A DNA stretch of 47,989 nucleotides from Sphingomonas sp. PAMC 26605. Lineage in GTDB: Bacteria > Pseudomonadota > Alphaproteobacteria > Sphingomonadales > Sphingomonadaceae. The position numbers were made by a program, and so were the translations under genes. The notes below the pieces were generated by a model. The model did no database searches and had not been told where the DNA came from. It saw nothing but the letters and a program-made list of their open reading frames with translations. The stretch lies in contig NZ_JH584241.1 in NCBI RefSeq assembly GCF_000241485.1, positions 1,345,544 through 1,393,532 of the forward strand. Reading direction: 5' to 3'. Of this stretch, positions 29,101-36,389 are shown piece after piece (position 1 is the first letter of the stretch; each line of letters starts with the position of its first letter).

Positions 29101-30770
29101 TCGACGAGGAATTCGTGGACGAAGCCCTGCTCGGCGTCGGCGAGCGCGGTCGGCAGTTCCTCGATCACGCGGAAGCCGAAATTCTCGAGCACCGGCACCG
29201 CGTCGGACAGAGCGAGCGCGCCGCCCTGGCGATAGATCTTCAGCCGCGCCGCGCCCTTGGCGTCGCGGTACATCCGTACCGAGCGATCCTCGGGGGTCTC
29301 GAGCCGCGCCAGGCGAATGATGTCCTGCGCCGCTTCCTCGGCGGCGTTGGCGGCGCGATAGCCCGCGGGGAAGGTCGCCGCATGGCGCAACGAAAGCCGT
29401 GTCGCGCGCGCCGGCTCGACGAGGTCGGCGAGCGCCGCCTCGACCGCGGGAACCCAGCCGCGCACCATCCGTGCGATCCGCGCGTCGAGCGTCGCGGTAT
29501 CGGGCAGCACGCCGCCGCCGCGCACGTCGATCGTGAAGCGGATCAGCGCGGTGACATCGTCCATCGCGACCGCCCAATTGAGCAGCCCGCCATGCGCCGC
29601 CTCGACCAGCATCTCGCCGATCGCGACGCGCCGCGCGGTGGTGAGGTCGTCGCGCGGCAGCCAGACGAAGGCGAACAGATGCCGCCCGAGCACGCTGCGC
29701 ACCAGCACCAGCTTCGGCCGCGGACGGTCCGCCAGCGACATCGCGGTCAGCGCGACCTCTTCGAGCGCTTCGGGCGTGAAGGCGGTGATCAGATCGTGCG
29801 GCAGCGCGGCGAGCGCATGCGTCAGCGCCTTGCCGGTATGGCCCTTGGGATCGAAGCCGAACTTCTGCTCGAGATCGGCGAGATGCTTGCGCAGCACCGG
29901 TACGTCCTGCGGCGCGGCGCTGAGTGCGCTGCTGGTCCACAGCCCGGCATGGATCGAGACGCCGACGATCTTCTTCTTCTCGCGCACCGGCACCACCGCA
30001 AGATCGAGCGGGAGATGGCGATGGACGCTTGAGATGAGATTGGACTTGAGCAGCAGCGGCGCCTCGCCACCCTTCTCGAACCACTCGATCGCGAGCGCAC
30101 GCGACGCTTCGGCGAGCATCGGCACCGGCTGCGAATTGCGCGCGAGGCCGAGCGTCGTCTCGGTCGTGCCGCGCCACAGTTCGTGGCCGAGCAAGGTGAA
30201 GTTGCGGTCGAGCAGCCAGGCGAGCATCGCGGCGCCCTCGCCCGGCGGGAGCGTCGCGATGTCGGCTGCCATCGCGTCCTGCAGCGCCTGCCAGTCCTGC
30301 ACCGCGGCGCGGACATCGGCGAGATTGCGTTCGAGCGCGGCGACCAGATCGCGCCGCTCGCGCGCATCGGCGCGTTCGAGCTCGATATAGATCATCGATT
30401 CGGCGGGCCCTGCATCATCGACGCCGAGCAACTGCCCGTCGCCGTCCCGCGTCACGCCGAGCACGGGGTGGATGATGCGGTCGATCGAAATGTCGTGCGC
30501 GCCGATCGTCGCGGCGATCGAATCGACGAGGAAGGGCATGTCGTCGTTGACGATCGCGAGCCGCATGCGGCGCCGCGGGTCGGTGCCGGGAAGCGGCTCG
30601 AGTGCGATCCTGGCGATTCCGGGGTGGCGCTGCTCGGCGGTCGCGGCGACGAATGCCGCGGCATCGATTCGCTCGGTCTTGCCGAACCCCTGTATTTCGC
30701 CCGGAAGCGCACCCTTGGTCAGCCGGGCAGCGAGCGTGTCCGACAGCGATTTCAGCGTGGTTTTAGCCAT
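26166..30770 (-). CDS. gdh: NAD-specific glutamate dehydrogenase, large (180-kDa) type
   Basis: 1534 aa catabolic enzyme deaminating glutamate to 2-oxoglutarate with NAD. The N-terminal half holds the regulatory ACT-like and helical regions of this class ('[20 protein letters not shown]', about residues 75-94). The catalytic core is in the middle: '[20 protein letters not shown]' (about 735), '[15 protein letters not shown]' with the active-site Lys (about 770), '[19 protein letters not shown]' (about 910), '[13 protein letters not shown]' (about 1030). The C-terminal helical domain follows. Length matches the family. ATG 30770 begins [17 protein letters not shown]; the 12 codons upstream are Arg-rich and unlike the family. 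Confidence 0.95.
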   Translation of the reverse strand: [1534 protein letters not shown]

Positions 30771-30867
30771 GCGGGCCCCTATGCGCCCGACTTTCCGCGA
30801 CCTCAAGACTTGTGGCGCTGCACAATTTTCCGGGGACGGATCGGGCCGCGCAGGCAGGGAAGGGGCG

Positions 30868-32151
30868 TCAGATCGCCCTGGCCATCACGCGTTCGGTGAG
30901 CGCCGCATCGTCGTCGAGCGTGGCGACGATGTCGAGCATCCCGCCATCGTTGGCGCGGGCGAGCAGCACGACATAACTGCCGCGCTCGACCGGGGTTTCG
31001 ATCGCGACGCTGGCGAGTGTCGGCCGCGTGGCGAGCGCGCCAGCATGGCTCTTGCGCGGCTTGGCGTCTGGCGCGCGCGCCGCGCGCTCGGCCTTGACGA
31101 CGGCCTTGATGCCGCCCTCGAAGCCTTCGAGGAAGGCGCCGAGCTGCCCCGGCGCCACGCCGATGCGGCGCGCATGCGCGAGCACTGCGGCATATTCGGT
31201 CAACCGCGTCTTGTCATAATCGCTGCCGAAGACGAGCTTGACCACCGGCGTCATCGGCGCGCGCAGCTGGACGACGATGCCGGCCGAATCGAGCAGCGCG
31301 GCATAGCCGTGTGGATCGGCATCGGCGGCGGCGGCGAAATCATGCGCACGGCCGAGCGCGCGATAGAGCGTTGCGCGGCCGCGGACATCGGCGGCGCGGA
31401 CGGCGGCGGCGGTCTGTTGCGCGAGCATCAGCTGATCGGCGAGGTTCCCGCTCGCGGCGGCCGCCTCGAGCTCGGGTTCGTCCGCCGCGCCGGCGTCGAG
31501 GCCTGCGCTCGGGCCGTCGGCCCAGATCGCCGCGGCGGGCGGCGCGCTCGGCGTCGTGCTCACCGCAGCGGCGATCTCGGCGTGAAGCTTGGCCTGTGTC
31601 GCAGCGTCGACCAGCTCCTTCCAGTTGATCACGCCGTAGATGAAATCGATCGATTCGTCGTCCGACGAGAAGGGCATCAAAATGCCGCGATACAGCGTGT
31701 TGTGGCCACGCGTGTTGACGAACTCGGCCTCGAAACCGATCGGCGAGCGATTCGCGATGATCTGGAGATAATGGTCGGTGAGGCGCGACAGCAGCGAGCG
31801 GCTCGGCACATCCGAAATATGCGTGACGCTCGAATCGAGGCTGCATTCCTCGCGCAGCGCGCGGCCGAGATAGGCGATCGCGGGATTTTCGATACCGAGC
31901 GAGAAATCGAGCAATACGCTGTGCGGGCCGAAATCGGCGATATTGGCGGGATCGAGATCCTCGATGGAGGGATAGGCGCGGCCACCGAGCAGCGAAACCC
32001 AGTGATTATAGGCGCGGACATGCATGCGCCGTTCGTCGGTGCCGACCTCGATCTGCGTTTCTGCCACCCCGGCGCGAGCGCTTTCGTCGGCCTGATCCTC
32101 GACCTCGTCAAGGTCGAAGCGATCGTCTCCGAATCCGCGAGCATTGTCCAT
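30868..32151 (-). CDS. PAS_5-type sensory domain protein
   Basis: 427 aa soluble protein of unknown role. The N-terminal region (about residues 40-185) resembles the alphaproteobacterial PAS_5 domain: 'RAYNHWVSLLGGRAYPSIED', 'LDPANIADFGPHSVLLDFSL', 'IENPAIAYLGRALREEC', then 'YRGILMPFSSDDESIDFIYG'. An Ala-rich linker (about 190-245) follows and then an alpha-helical half with no domain I recognise. There is no output domain such as a kinase or HTH, so it is probably a regulatory adaptor. It lies upstream of the glutamate dehydrogenase on the same strand, 97 nt away, so they may be cotranscribed. Confidence 0.7.
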   Translation of the reverse strand: MDNARGFGDDRFDLDEVEDQADESARAGVAETQIEVGTDERRMHVRAYNHWVSLLGGRAYPSIEDLDPANIADFGPHSVLLDFSLGIENPAIAYLGRALREECSLDSSVTHISDVPSRSLLSRLTDHYLQIIANRSPIGFEAEFVNTRGHNTLYRGILMPFSSDDESIDFIYGVINWKELVDAATQAKLHAEIAAAVSTTPSAPPAAAIWADGPSAGLDAGAADEPELEAAAASGNLADQLMLAQQTAAAVRAADVRGRATLYRALGRAHDFAAAADADPHGYAALLDSAGIVVQLRAPMTPVVKLVFGSDYDKTRLTEYAAVLAHARRIGVAPGQLGAFLEGFEGGIKAVVKAERAARAPDAKPRKSHAGALATRPTLASVAIETPVERGSYVVLLARANDGGMLDIVATLDDDAALTERVMARAI

Positions 32152-32348
32152 TGCGCAACCGTCCCACTTGGCCCGCCCCCAACCGATCGGGCGACTGTCA
32201 TCGCCGCTTGTGCGCCGTGCGTGGTAAACGCGGGGTAAAGGCTCGGGTTTTTGCGTGGCGTCGCGCCGTTTGCCACCGCCACCGCTTGTCAGCCCCCAAA
32301 CGACCTGTTAAGCGCCCGCCCTCGCACCCGTTCACCGAACGGCGCGAC

Positions 32349-32424
32349 GCCGCTTTAGCTCAGTTGGTAGAGCATCGCATTCGTAATGCGGGGGTCACAG
32401 GTTCGAGTCCTGTAAGCGGCACCA
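32349..32424 (+). tRNA. tRNA-Thr (anticodon CGT)
   Basis: 76-nt cloverleaf with encoded CCA. Acceptor stem GCCGCTT pairs with AAGCGGC; D-arm GCTC/GAGC; anticodon stem TCGCA/TGCGG around the loop TTCGTAA, giving anticodon CGT, which reads ACG (Thr); T-arm ACAGG TTCGAGT CCTGT; discriminator A. The toxin-immunity island begins directly downstream, so the gene is a plausible integration or hot-spot anchor. Confidence 0.97.
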
Positions 32425-32512
32425 CACTCGTGAAATCGGACCCCATGCAGGACAAACCTGGGCAATGCGCGGTCGCGTGTTGTTGATCGCCGAAATTTCC
32501 GGTTGTCTTGTA

Positions 32513-32560
32513 GGAAAATGTTGCTCAAATGTTCTCGCCGCATCAGACAGCGAGGGCGGC
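32513..32560. repeat. 5' conserved leader of toxin module 1
   Basis: Sequence just before toxin 1 resembles 34163-34212 before toxin 2: GGAAAATGTTGCT, then an ATGTTCT block and a CAGAC shared in order. It probably marks duplicated module boundaries and may hold the shared ribosome-binding region. Confidence 0.55.
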
Positions 32561-33571
32561 ATGATACCGATATCCGACAGCGAAAAGCGACTGGCTTTCT
32601 CCATCTGGCTGCGCACCGGCAGATTGCCGCGTGTAGCCTTGGCCGACGGCGTCGAAGTGAAATTCAATCCTTGGCATGATCCCGCTGACGGTCGATTCAC
32701 ATTTGCCGGGTCGGGGCAGAACTATGGCCAGAGCGGCAGCGGCGGGTTTCGGGGTGGAGGTGGGGGATCGTTTGGCGGTGGGGGTGCTTCGTCGCACGAG
32801 GCGTGGCCACGAAGCTCTGGACCTGACGGCAATCGACAGCGGCTACGCCCAATTCCCAATCCCAACGCGAGGCCATCGGGTCCGCCCCCTCGCCCTTCAA
32901 CGCCCAGGGCCAGCGGTAAACCGCCACCGTCTCAAAATGGCTGGGATGGCGGCGGCTTTACTGGCGGCGGGGGCGGCGACACCGGTGGGGGGCGGAGCTT
33001 CATCCACCGTGCCTTGGGGCGCTGATTCGCCCACGCAGCGTCCGGTGGCGAAAGCGACTGCGGGGGCGGGCGGTCGGCGGACGCTCACGCCGACCGGAAA
33101 GATGGGTGAGCGCCCAGGCGTCGCCGCTGGACAAACATTGCTTCATCGCGAAGTGCGCAACGGCTACGAATATCAGATCGACGAGACCGGACAAACCGCA
33201 GAGTTTCCGGCACCCTGAAACTTGCCGACACGCAGGTGCGATCGAAAACGGCTCAAGCGCAGGCGGGCGGTGTCGATCGGCGGCCGACCGACGATGGCGG
33301 TCACTATATCGCAGCACGGTTCGCCGGGCCAACCGACGCCTTCAACCATTTCGCGCAGGATGCAAACTTCAATCGCGGTCGCTATCGCGCGCTCGAAGAC
33401 CAATGGGCAAGGGCTAAGCGGGCCGGCAAGAATGTCACCGTGAAGATCGTGCCGAGCTACGATGGCATGTCGAAACGCCCTGCCGTGATCGACATCTGGT
33501 TCACCGTGAACGGCCACGAGAAAAGCGTGAAAATTGCAAACGAGCCAAAGGAGAAGCGTCGTGGCAAATGA
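32561..33571 (+). pseudogene. Polymorphic toxin 1: KFNPxHDP N-terminus with Endonuclease_NS_2 domain (two frameshifts)
   Basis: Disrupted toxin gene of exactly 337 codons overall. Segment 1 (from ATG 32561) reads MIPISDSEKRLAFSIWLRTG, then 'GVEVKFNPWHDPADGRFTFA' and a long Gly-rich linker. Near the G-run at 32987-32992 the sense shifts by +1; segment 2 (frame ending at 33218) carries 'EVRNGYEYQIDETGQTAE'. At about 33203 a -1 shift restores the first frame: 'SGTLKLADTQ', then 'DDGGHYIAARFAGPTDAFN', 'QDANFNRGRYRALEDQW' and a basic tail. The last part matches the DNA/RNA non-specific endonuclease domain (Endonuclease_NS_2), with His in DGGH and Asn in NFNRG as likely catalytic residues. The two shifts cancel, so each could be a real mutation or a homopolymer sequencing error. 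The last 11 nt overlap the immunity gene. Confidence 0.8.
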
Positions 33572-33983
33572 CGAAACCGATCGCCTCCTCGGCGAAATTG
33601 GCCAGCTTCTGGCAGAAGATACCGTGTATCCGCTCGATGGCACGTTGCTTTATGCCGAGGTCGATTCGAACTACGTCGCGCCCGCAATCTTCAAGAATCG
33701 TGGGAACAGTATCGTATACCGGCGTCCCGACCTGGATCGACTGGGCGATGCGCTGCTCGATCTCTGGGATGCCGAGGACCCGGAGAACCGCTGGGAGGAG
33801 ATCGAGTATCTTATCACGGGCGACACGTTCGAGGTGACATACACCTATGCCGACGACATCGACCGGGAGGAGGATCCGTTCGAGCGCCGCGACCGGATCG
33901 TGAAGCGGTATTTTGGGGACAAGCCGATAGTCTATCCGCCTGAGGCGCCCGATGACAGTGGAGCACTCAGCTTCGATCTTTAA
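33561..33983 (+). CDS. YezG-like immunity protein for the nuclease toxin
   Basis: 140 aa small acidic cytoplasmic protein, probably neutralising the preceding nuclease. The pattern fits the YezG (DUF600) immunity family: 'LLGEIGQLLAEDTVYPLDGT', 'NSIVYRRPD', 'ALLDLWDAEDPENRWEEIEY', 'FEVTYTYADD' and 'ERRDRIVKRYFGDKPIVYP'. In Bacillus subtilis YezG is the antitoxin of YeeF, whose C-terminal domain is also a non-specific nuclease, so pairing and context agree. GTG 33561 (VANDETDRLL) overlaps the toxin end by 11 nt and follows an AAAGGAG site at 33547-33553. The frame is intact although the toxin is broken. Confidence 0.85.
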   Translation: MANDETDRLLGEIGQLLAEDTVYPLDGTLLYAEVDSNYVAPAIFKNRGNSIVYRRPDLDRLGDALLDLWDAEDPENRWEEIEYLITGDTFEVTYTYADDIDREEDPFERRDRIVKRYFGDKPIVYPPEAPDDSGALSFDL

Positions 33984-34026
33984 TCAACCCCGTCGCCGGT
34001 AAGAACACGTCGGACCGAAATTGTCC

Positions 34027-34066
34027 AATGATCTGAGTGCCCATCTTTGTCCCCTGTGGGGCACCA
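34027..34066. repeat. Direct repeat after immunity gene 1 (copy A)
   Basis: 40-nt sequence beginning AATGATCTGAGTGCCCATCT and ending GTGGGGCACCA. It recurs at 35626-35665 with three mismatches. CCCC-TGT-GGGG inside it can form a small hairpin in this copy. Each copy stands about 10-45 nt behind an immunity gene, so the repeat closes a toxin-immunity module. Confidence 0.85.
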
Positions 34067-34212
34067 TTTGTTGAAACCCGCAGAAATGCTGCGTTTGGGC
34101 AGACCTCCATAGAGGACAACATAAGAACTGGCGGCTAGCGATAAAGATATCGCGCTTGCAATGTTGGAAAATGTTGCTGATATGTTCTGGCCTAACCAGA
34201 CGGGGTGGCAAC

Positions 34213-35224
34213 ATGGAGATATCCGCAGCACAAGGACGCCGAGCGTTTGCTCACTGCTGCGAACCGGACGATTGCCGGCAGTGCGCACCGCGGACGGAGT
34301 ACAACTCAAGTTCAATCCTTATCACGATCCTCAGAATGGACGGTTCACGTTCGGCCCAGGTGGGACTGCCGGAACGACCAAGCCTTCGTCCCGCCGTTTG
34401 GCCAGCGTGCGTCCTTGGTAGCCTCCGAAGCAGAGCGGGAATCCGCGCGGGGGAGCAACAGCCGGGCGTTCGAAATCCCTATGACGCTGGAGCAGTCGTT
34501 TCCGGGGCTGCAAAGTTCTCCGGGCGGCGCGCTGATCGCGGTCGCTGACAACCTTTTCGACTTTACCGGCCCGGCGAACGAATCGATGGCGCAATTCCTG
34601 CAAGATCAGTCGAGGCAGCTTACCTCCCAGATCAAGACGATCGATCCGAATTGGCATTACGATGAGATGGGTCCGACGGACGCATTTGGAAAGCCGATTG
34701 TCACCGTTCAGGGTCTTAGCGCGAAAGTTAATGATCTGCGCTTCCAACGCGCCGCATTAGTGGCGCGCGTGAAAGGCGACTACAGTCCGGTCCAAGTCGA
34801 GACATTGCGATACGTGCAACAGCGTGCGGACGAGGCTTATGATCAAGGACTGGCATTGCTGGAGGCCGGCCGGCTAAGGCCGACGCTGCATGACCGTGAG
34901 GCGTTGGGGAATTACATCGACCGGCAAGTTCGCACGGGCCTTCGCGAGCGTTACAATCAGTTCGGTATCGACTCGGCTGGCCCAGGTCCGGTCCGCGTCA
35001 ACCGGAGGGAGAATGACAGTTCCGATCTCACCTACCGTCGCCCCGATGCGAGAGTGAAGGATGTCGCATTCGACGTTACGATTGCGCGCAAGACGCTCTG
35101 CACTGCGCAGGTGCGCGGTTTCTTCAACACCGACTTCCGTCCGAGCCGCGTCGTCATTATCCGTCCAAGCTAACTCGGTGCCGATCACACCTATGTCCTT
35201 ACCCGTCCGGAGACGAAACGATGA
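34213..35224 (+). pseudogene. Polymorphic toxin 2: KFNPxHDP N-terminus with unfamiliar C-terminal domain (frameshifts, nonsense)
   Basis: Broken toxin gene sharing the N-terminal block of toxin 1. From ATG 34213 the frame reads MEISAAQGRRAFAH. One base is missing after 34256 (an expected TGG Trp codon has become TG), then the next frame gives 'LRTGRLP' and 'KFNPYHDPQNGRFTFGPGG'. A second -1 shift falls between about 34370 and 34425; the third frame runs 'SNSRAFEIPMTLEQSFPGL', 'GGALIAVADNLFDFTGPANE', 'YVQQRADEAYDQGLALLEAG', 'YRRPDARVKDVAFDVTIARK', 'QVRGFFNTDF'. A TAA at 35171 interrupts it, but the frame continues 'LGADHTYVLTRPETKR' to a TGA at 35222 that overlaps the immunity ATG as ATGA. The ancestral stop was thus at 35224 and the TAA is a nonsense mutation (CAA to TAA fits). 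Confidence 0.75.
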
Positions 35225-35613
35225 CCCGGCTCAACTCGTACTTCAATCCCAAACCCTATATTCCTGCGTCGCTAAGCGAGATAAACGATCAGCTCGGATC
35301 GATGATTCTCTTTGCCCCTACGTTCTTCGATCGAACCCTCGTCTTTGACCATAATATCGACAGTGAGTTTGACAAGCTAACTGGAGGTTTCGACCTGGTT
35401 CGAAAAAAATTGGGGGAAGAACGCTACGCCGCGCTTATCGACCTGGCCGCGCGTGCCAAGGCGCTCTTCGCCGCCGATCAGGACGACACAAACGGCAAGA
35501 CCGACGAGGGACGCGCTCTGCTCTTCGAAATCGAAGACGTATTGCGCGATGCCCGCCGCAGTCGCGTCAAGGCTAAACTGGCTGACGACGACGGGGAAAT
35601 TACTGGCGATTGA
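35221..35613 (+). CDS. Putative immunity protein for toxin 2
   Basis: 130 aa small, acidic, soluble protein with no recognised family, inferred to be the antitoxin of the preceding toxin because it occupies the same position as the YezG-like gene in module 1 and overlaps the ancestral toxin stop (ATGA). It is helix-rich: 'GGFDLVRKKLGEERYAALID', 'ALLFEIEDVLRDARRSRVKA'. It has no signal peptide or membrane segment. The reading frame is intact. The second 40-nt repeat copy follows 12 nt after its stop. Confidence 0.6.
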   Translation: MTRLNSYFNPKPYIPASLSEINDQLGSMILFAPTFFDRTLVFDHNIDSEFDKLTGGFDLVRKKLGEERYAALIDLAARAKALFAADQDDTNGKTDEGRALLFEIEDVLRDARRSRVKAKLADDDGEITGD

Positions 35614-35625
35614 TGGAAATTCTTT

Positions 35626-35665
35626 AATGATCTGAGTGCCCATCTTCGTCCCCTATGGCGCACCA
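35626..35665. repeat. Direct repeat after immunity gene 2 (copy B)
   Basis: Second copy of the 40-nt repeat (37 of 40 identical to 34027-34066), placed behind the second immunity gene. It marks the right end of the toxin island; the neighbouring secretory operon begins about 120 nt further on. Three substitutions weaken the internal hairpin of copy A. Confidence 0.85.
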
Positions 35666-35789
35666 CGTTTGGTCTCGGACAGGCACCGTCCCTTCCACCC
35701 CTGGCTGTTTGCGAAGCGGCCGCGCGGCGATGACGGATGCGATCGCCGTCCGGAGGCTGCCGTCCGATCGGTCGGTCGCGCGGAAGGGG

Positions 35790-36389
35790 TCAGGAAAGCT
35801 TCGCGGCGTCGCTCAAGGCGCGAAAATCCTGCAGGGATTTGGCAAAAAAGTTCAGTCGCGGCGCGTCGAAGGTTACCAGATAGAGCAAGCCTTTCACCAC
35901 CGCCGCGCGAGCCTCGCCCTGACGCGGGAGGTTGTCTTGATCGATAAACGCGTAGGTGAAGCGGATGCCGTGCTGCCCAAGAAACGCGTCCGGGGCAGAC
36001 CCCGTTACGCTGAAAGTGCCGATCTCCCGGACGCTACGGTAGGTGGCTTCCACCAATTCGGGCAGTTCCACCAACAGGGTTTGCCCGGTGAACTTTGGCA
36101 ACGGCTTCCGTTTTTTGCTCACTTCGCGCACGAGCGGTTCGCCGGGGGCAATGCCGACGTACCACGTGATGTCGTTCAATTGCTCGCCGTCGAGCGTCCA
36201 GGTTTCAGCCTTTTTCCCGGGCTTTGCCGACAGCCGGTTCCAATCTCGGGGCGGGGTGACGGTGAGCGATGCGTTGACGATCGAGACCGCTTTGCCTTTC
36301 TCGCGATATCCGTTCGCGCAAACGGGCGAGAGCGCGTTCAGCGCCGCGAGCAGCGCGATGGGGGCGAGCCATTTTCTGAGCTGAGTCAT
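35790..36389 (-). CDS. Secreted protein of the M48 operon, unknown function
   Basis: 199 aa exported protein with signal peptide residues 1-25 (KWLAPIALLAALNALSPVCA). The mature part is beta-rich and starts around a conserved-looking 'ASLTVTPPRDWNRLSAKPGK', 'AETWTLDGEQLNDITWYVGI' and 'GIRFTYAFIDQD', suggesting a small periplasmic beta-sandwich; I do not recognise the family. ATG 36389 overlaps the stop of the M48 protease gene (ATGA), so it is translated from the same message as the third gene of the operon. Confidence 0.75.
   Translation of the reverse strand: MTQLRKWLAPIALLAALNALSPVCANGYREKGKAVSIVNASLTVTPPRDWNRLSAKPGKKAETWTLDGEQLNDITWYVGIAPGEPLVREVSKKRKPLPKFTGQTLLVELPELVEATYRSVREIGTFSVTGSAPDAFLGQHGIRFTYAFIDQDNLPRQGEARAAVVKGLLYLVTFDAPRLNFFAKSLQDFRALSDAAKLS

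Noticed and set aside
26142..30032. Very long open frame (1296 codons) on the plus strand opposite glutamate dehydrogenase
   Set aside because: Arg/Asp/His-rich antisense shadow of a high-GC gene with full-length family motifs on the minus strand.
34027..34066. Repeat ending in GCACCA as a tRNA-derived attachment site
   Set aside because: It does not match the 3' part of the nearby tRNA-Thr beyond the last few bases, and no integrase gene is present.
32425..35670. Prophage or integrative element at tRNA-Thr
   Set aside because: No integrase, structural or replication gene; only toxin and immunity modules are seen.
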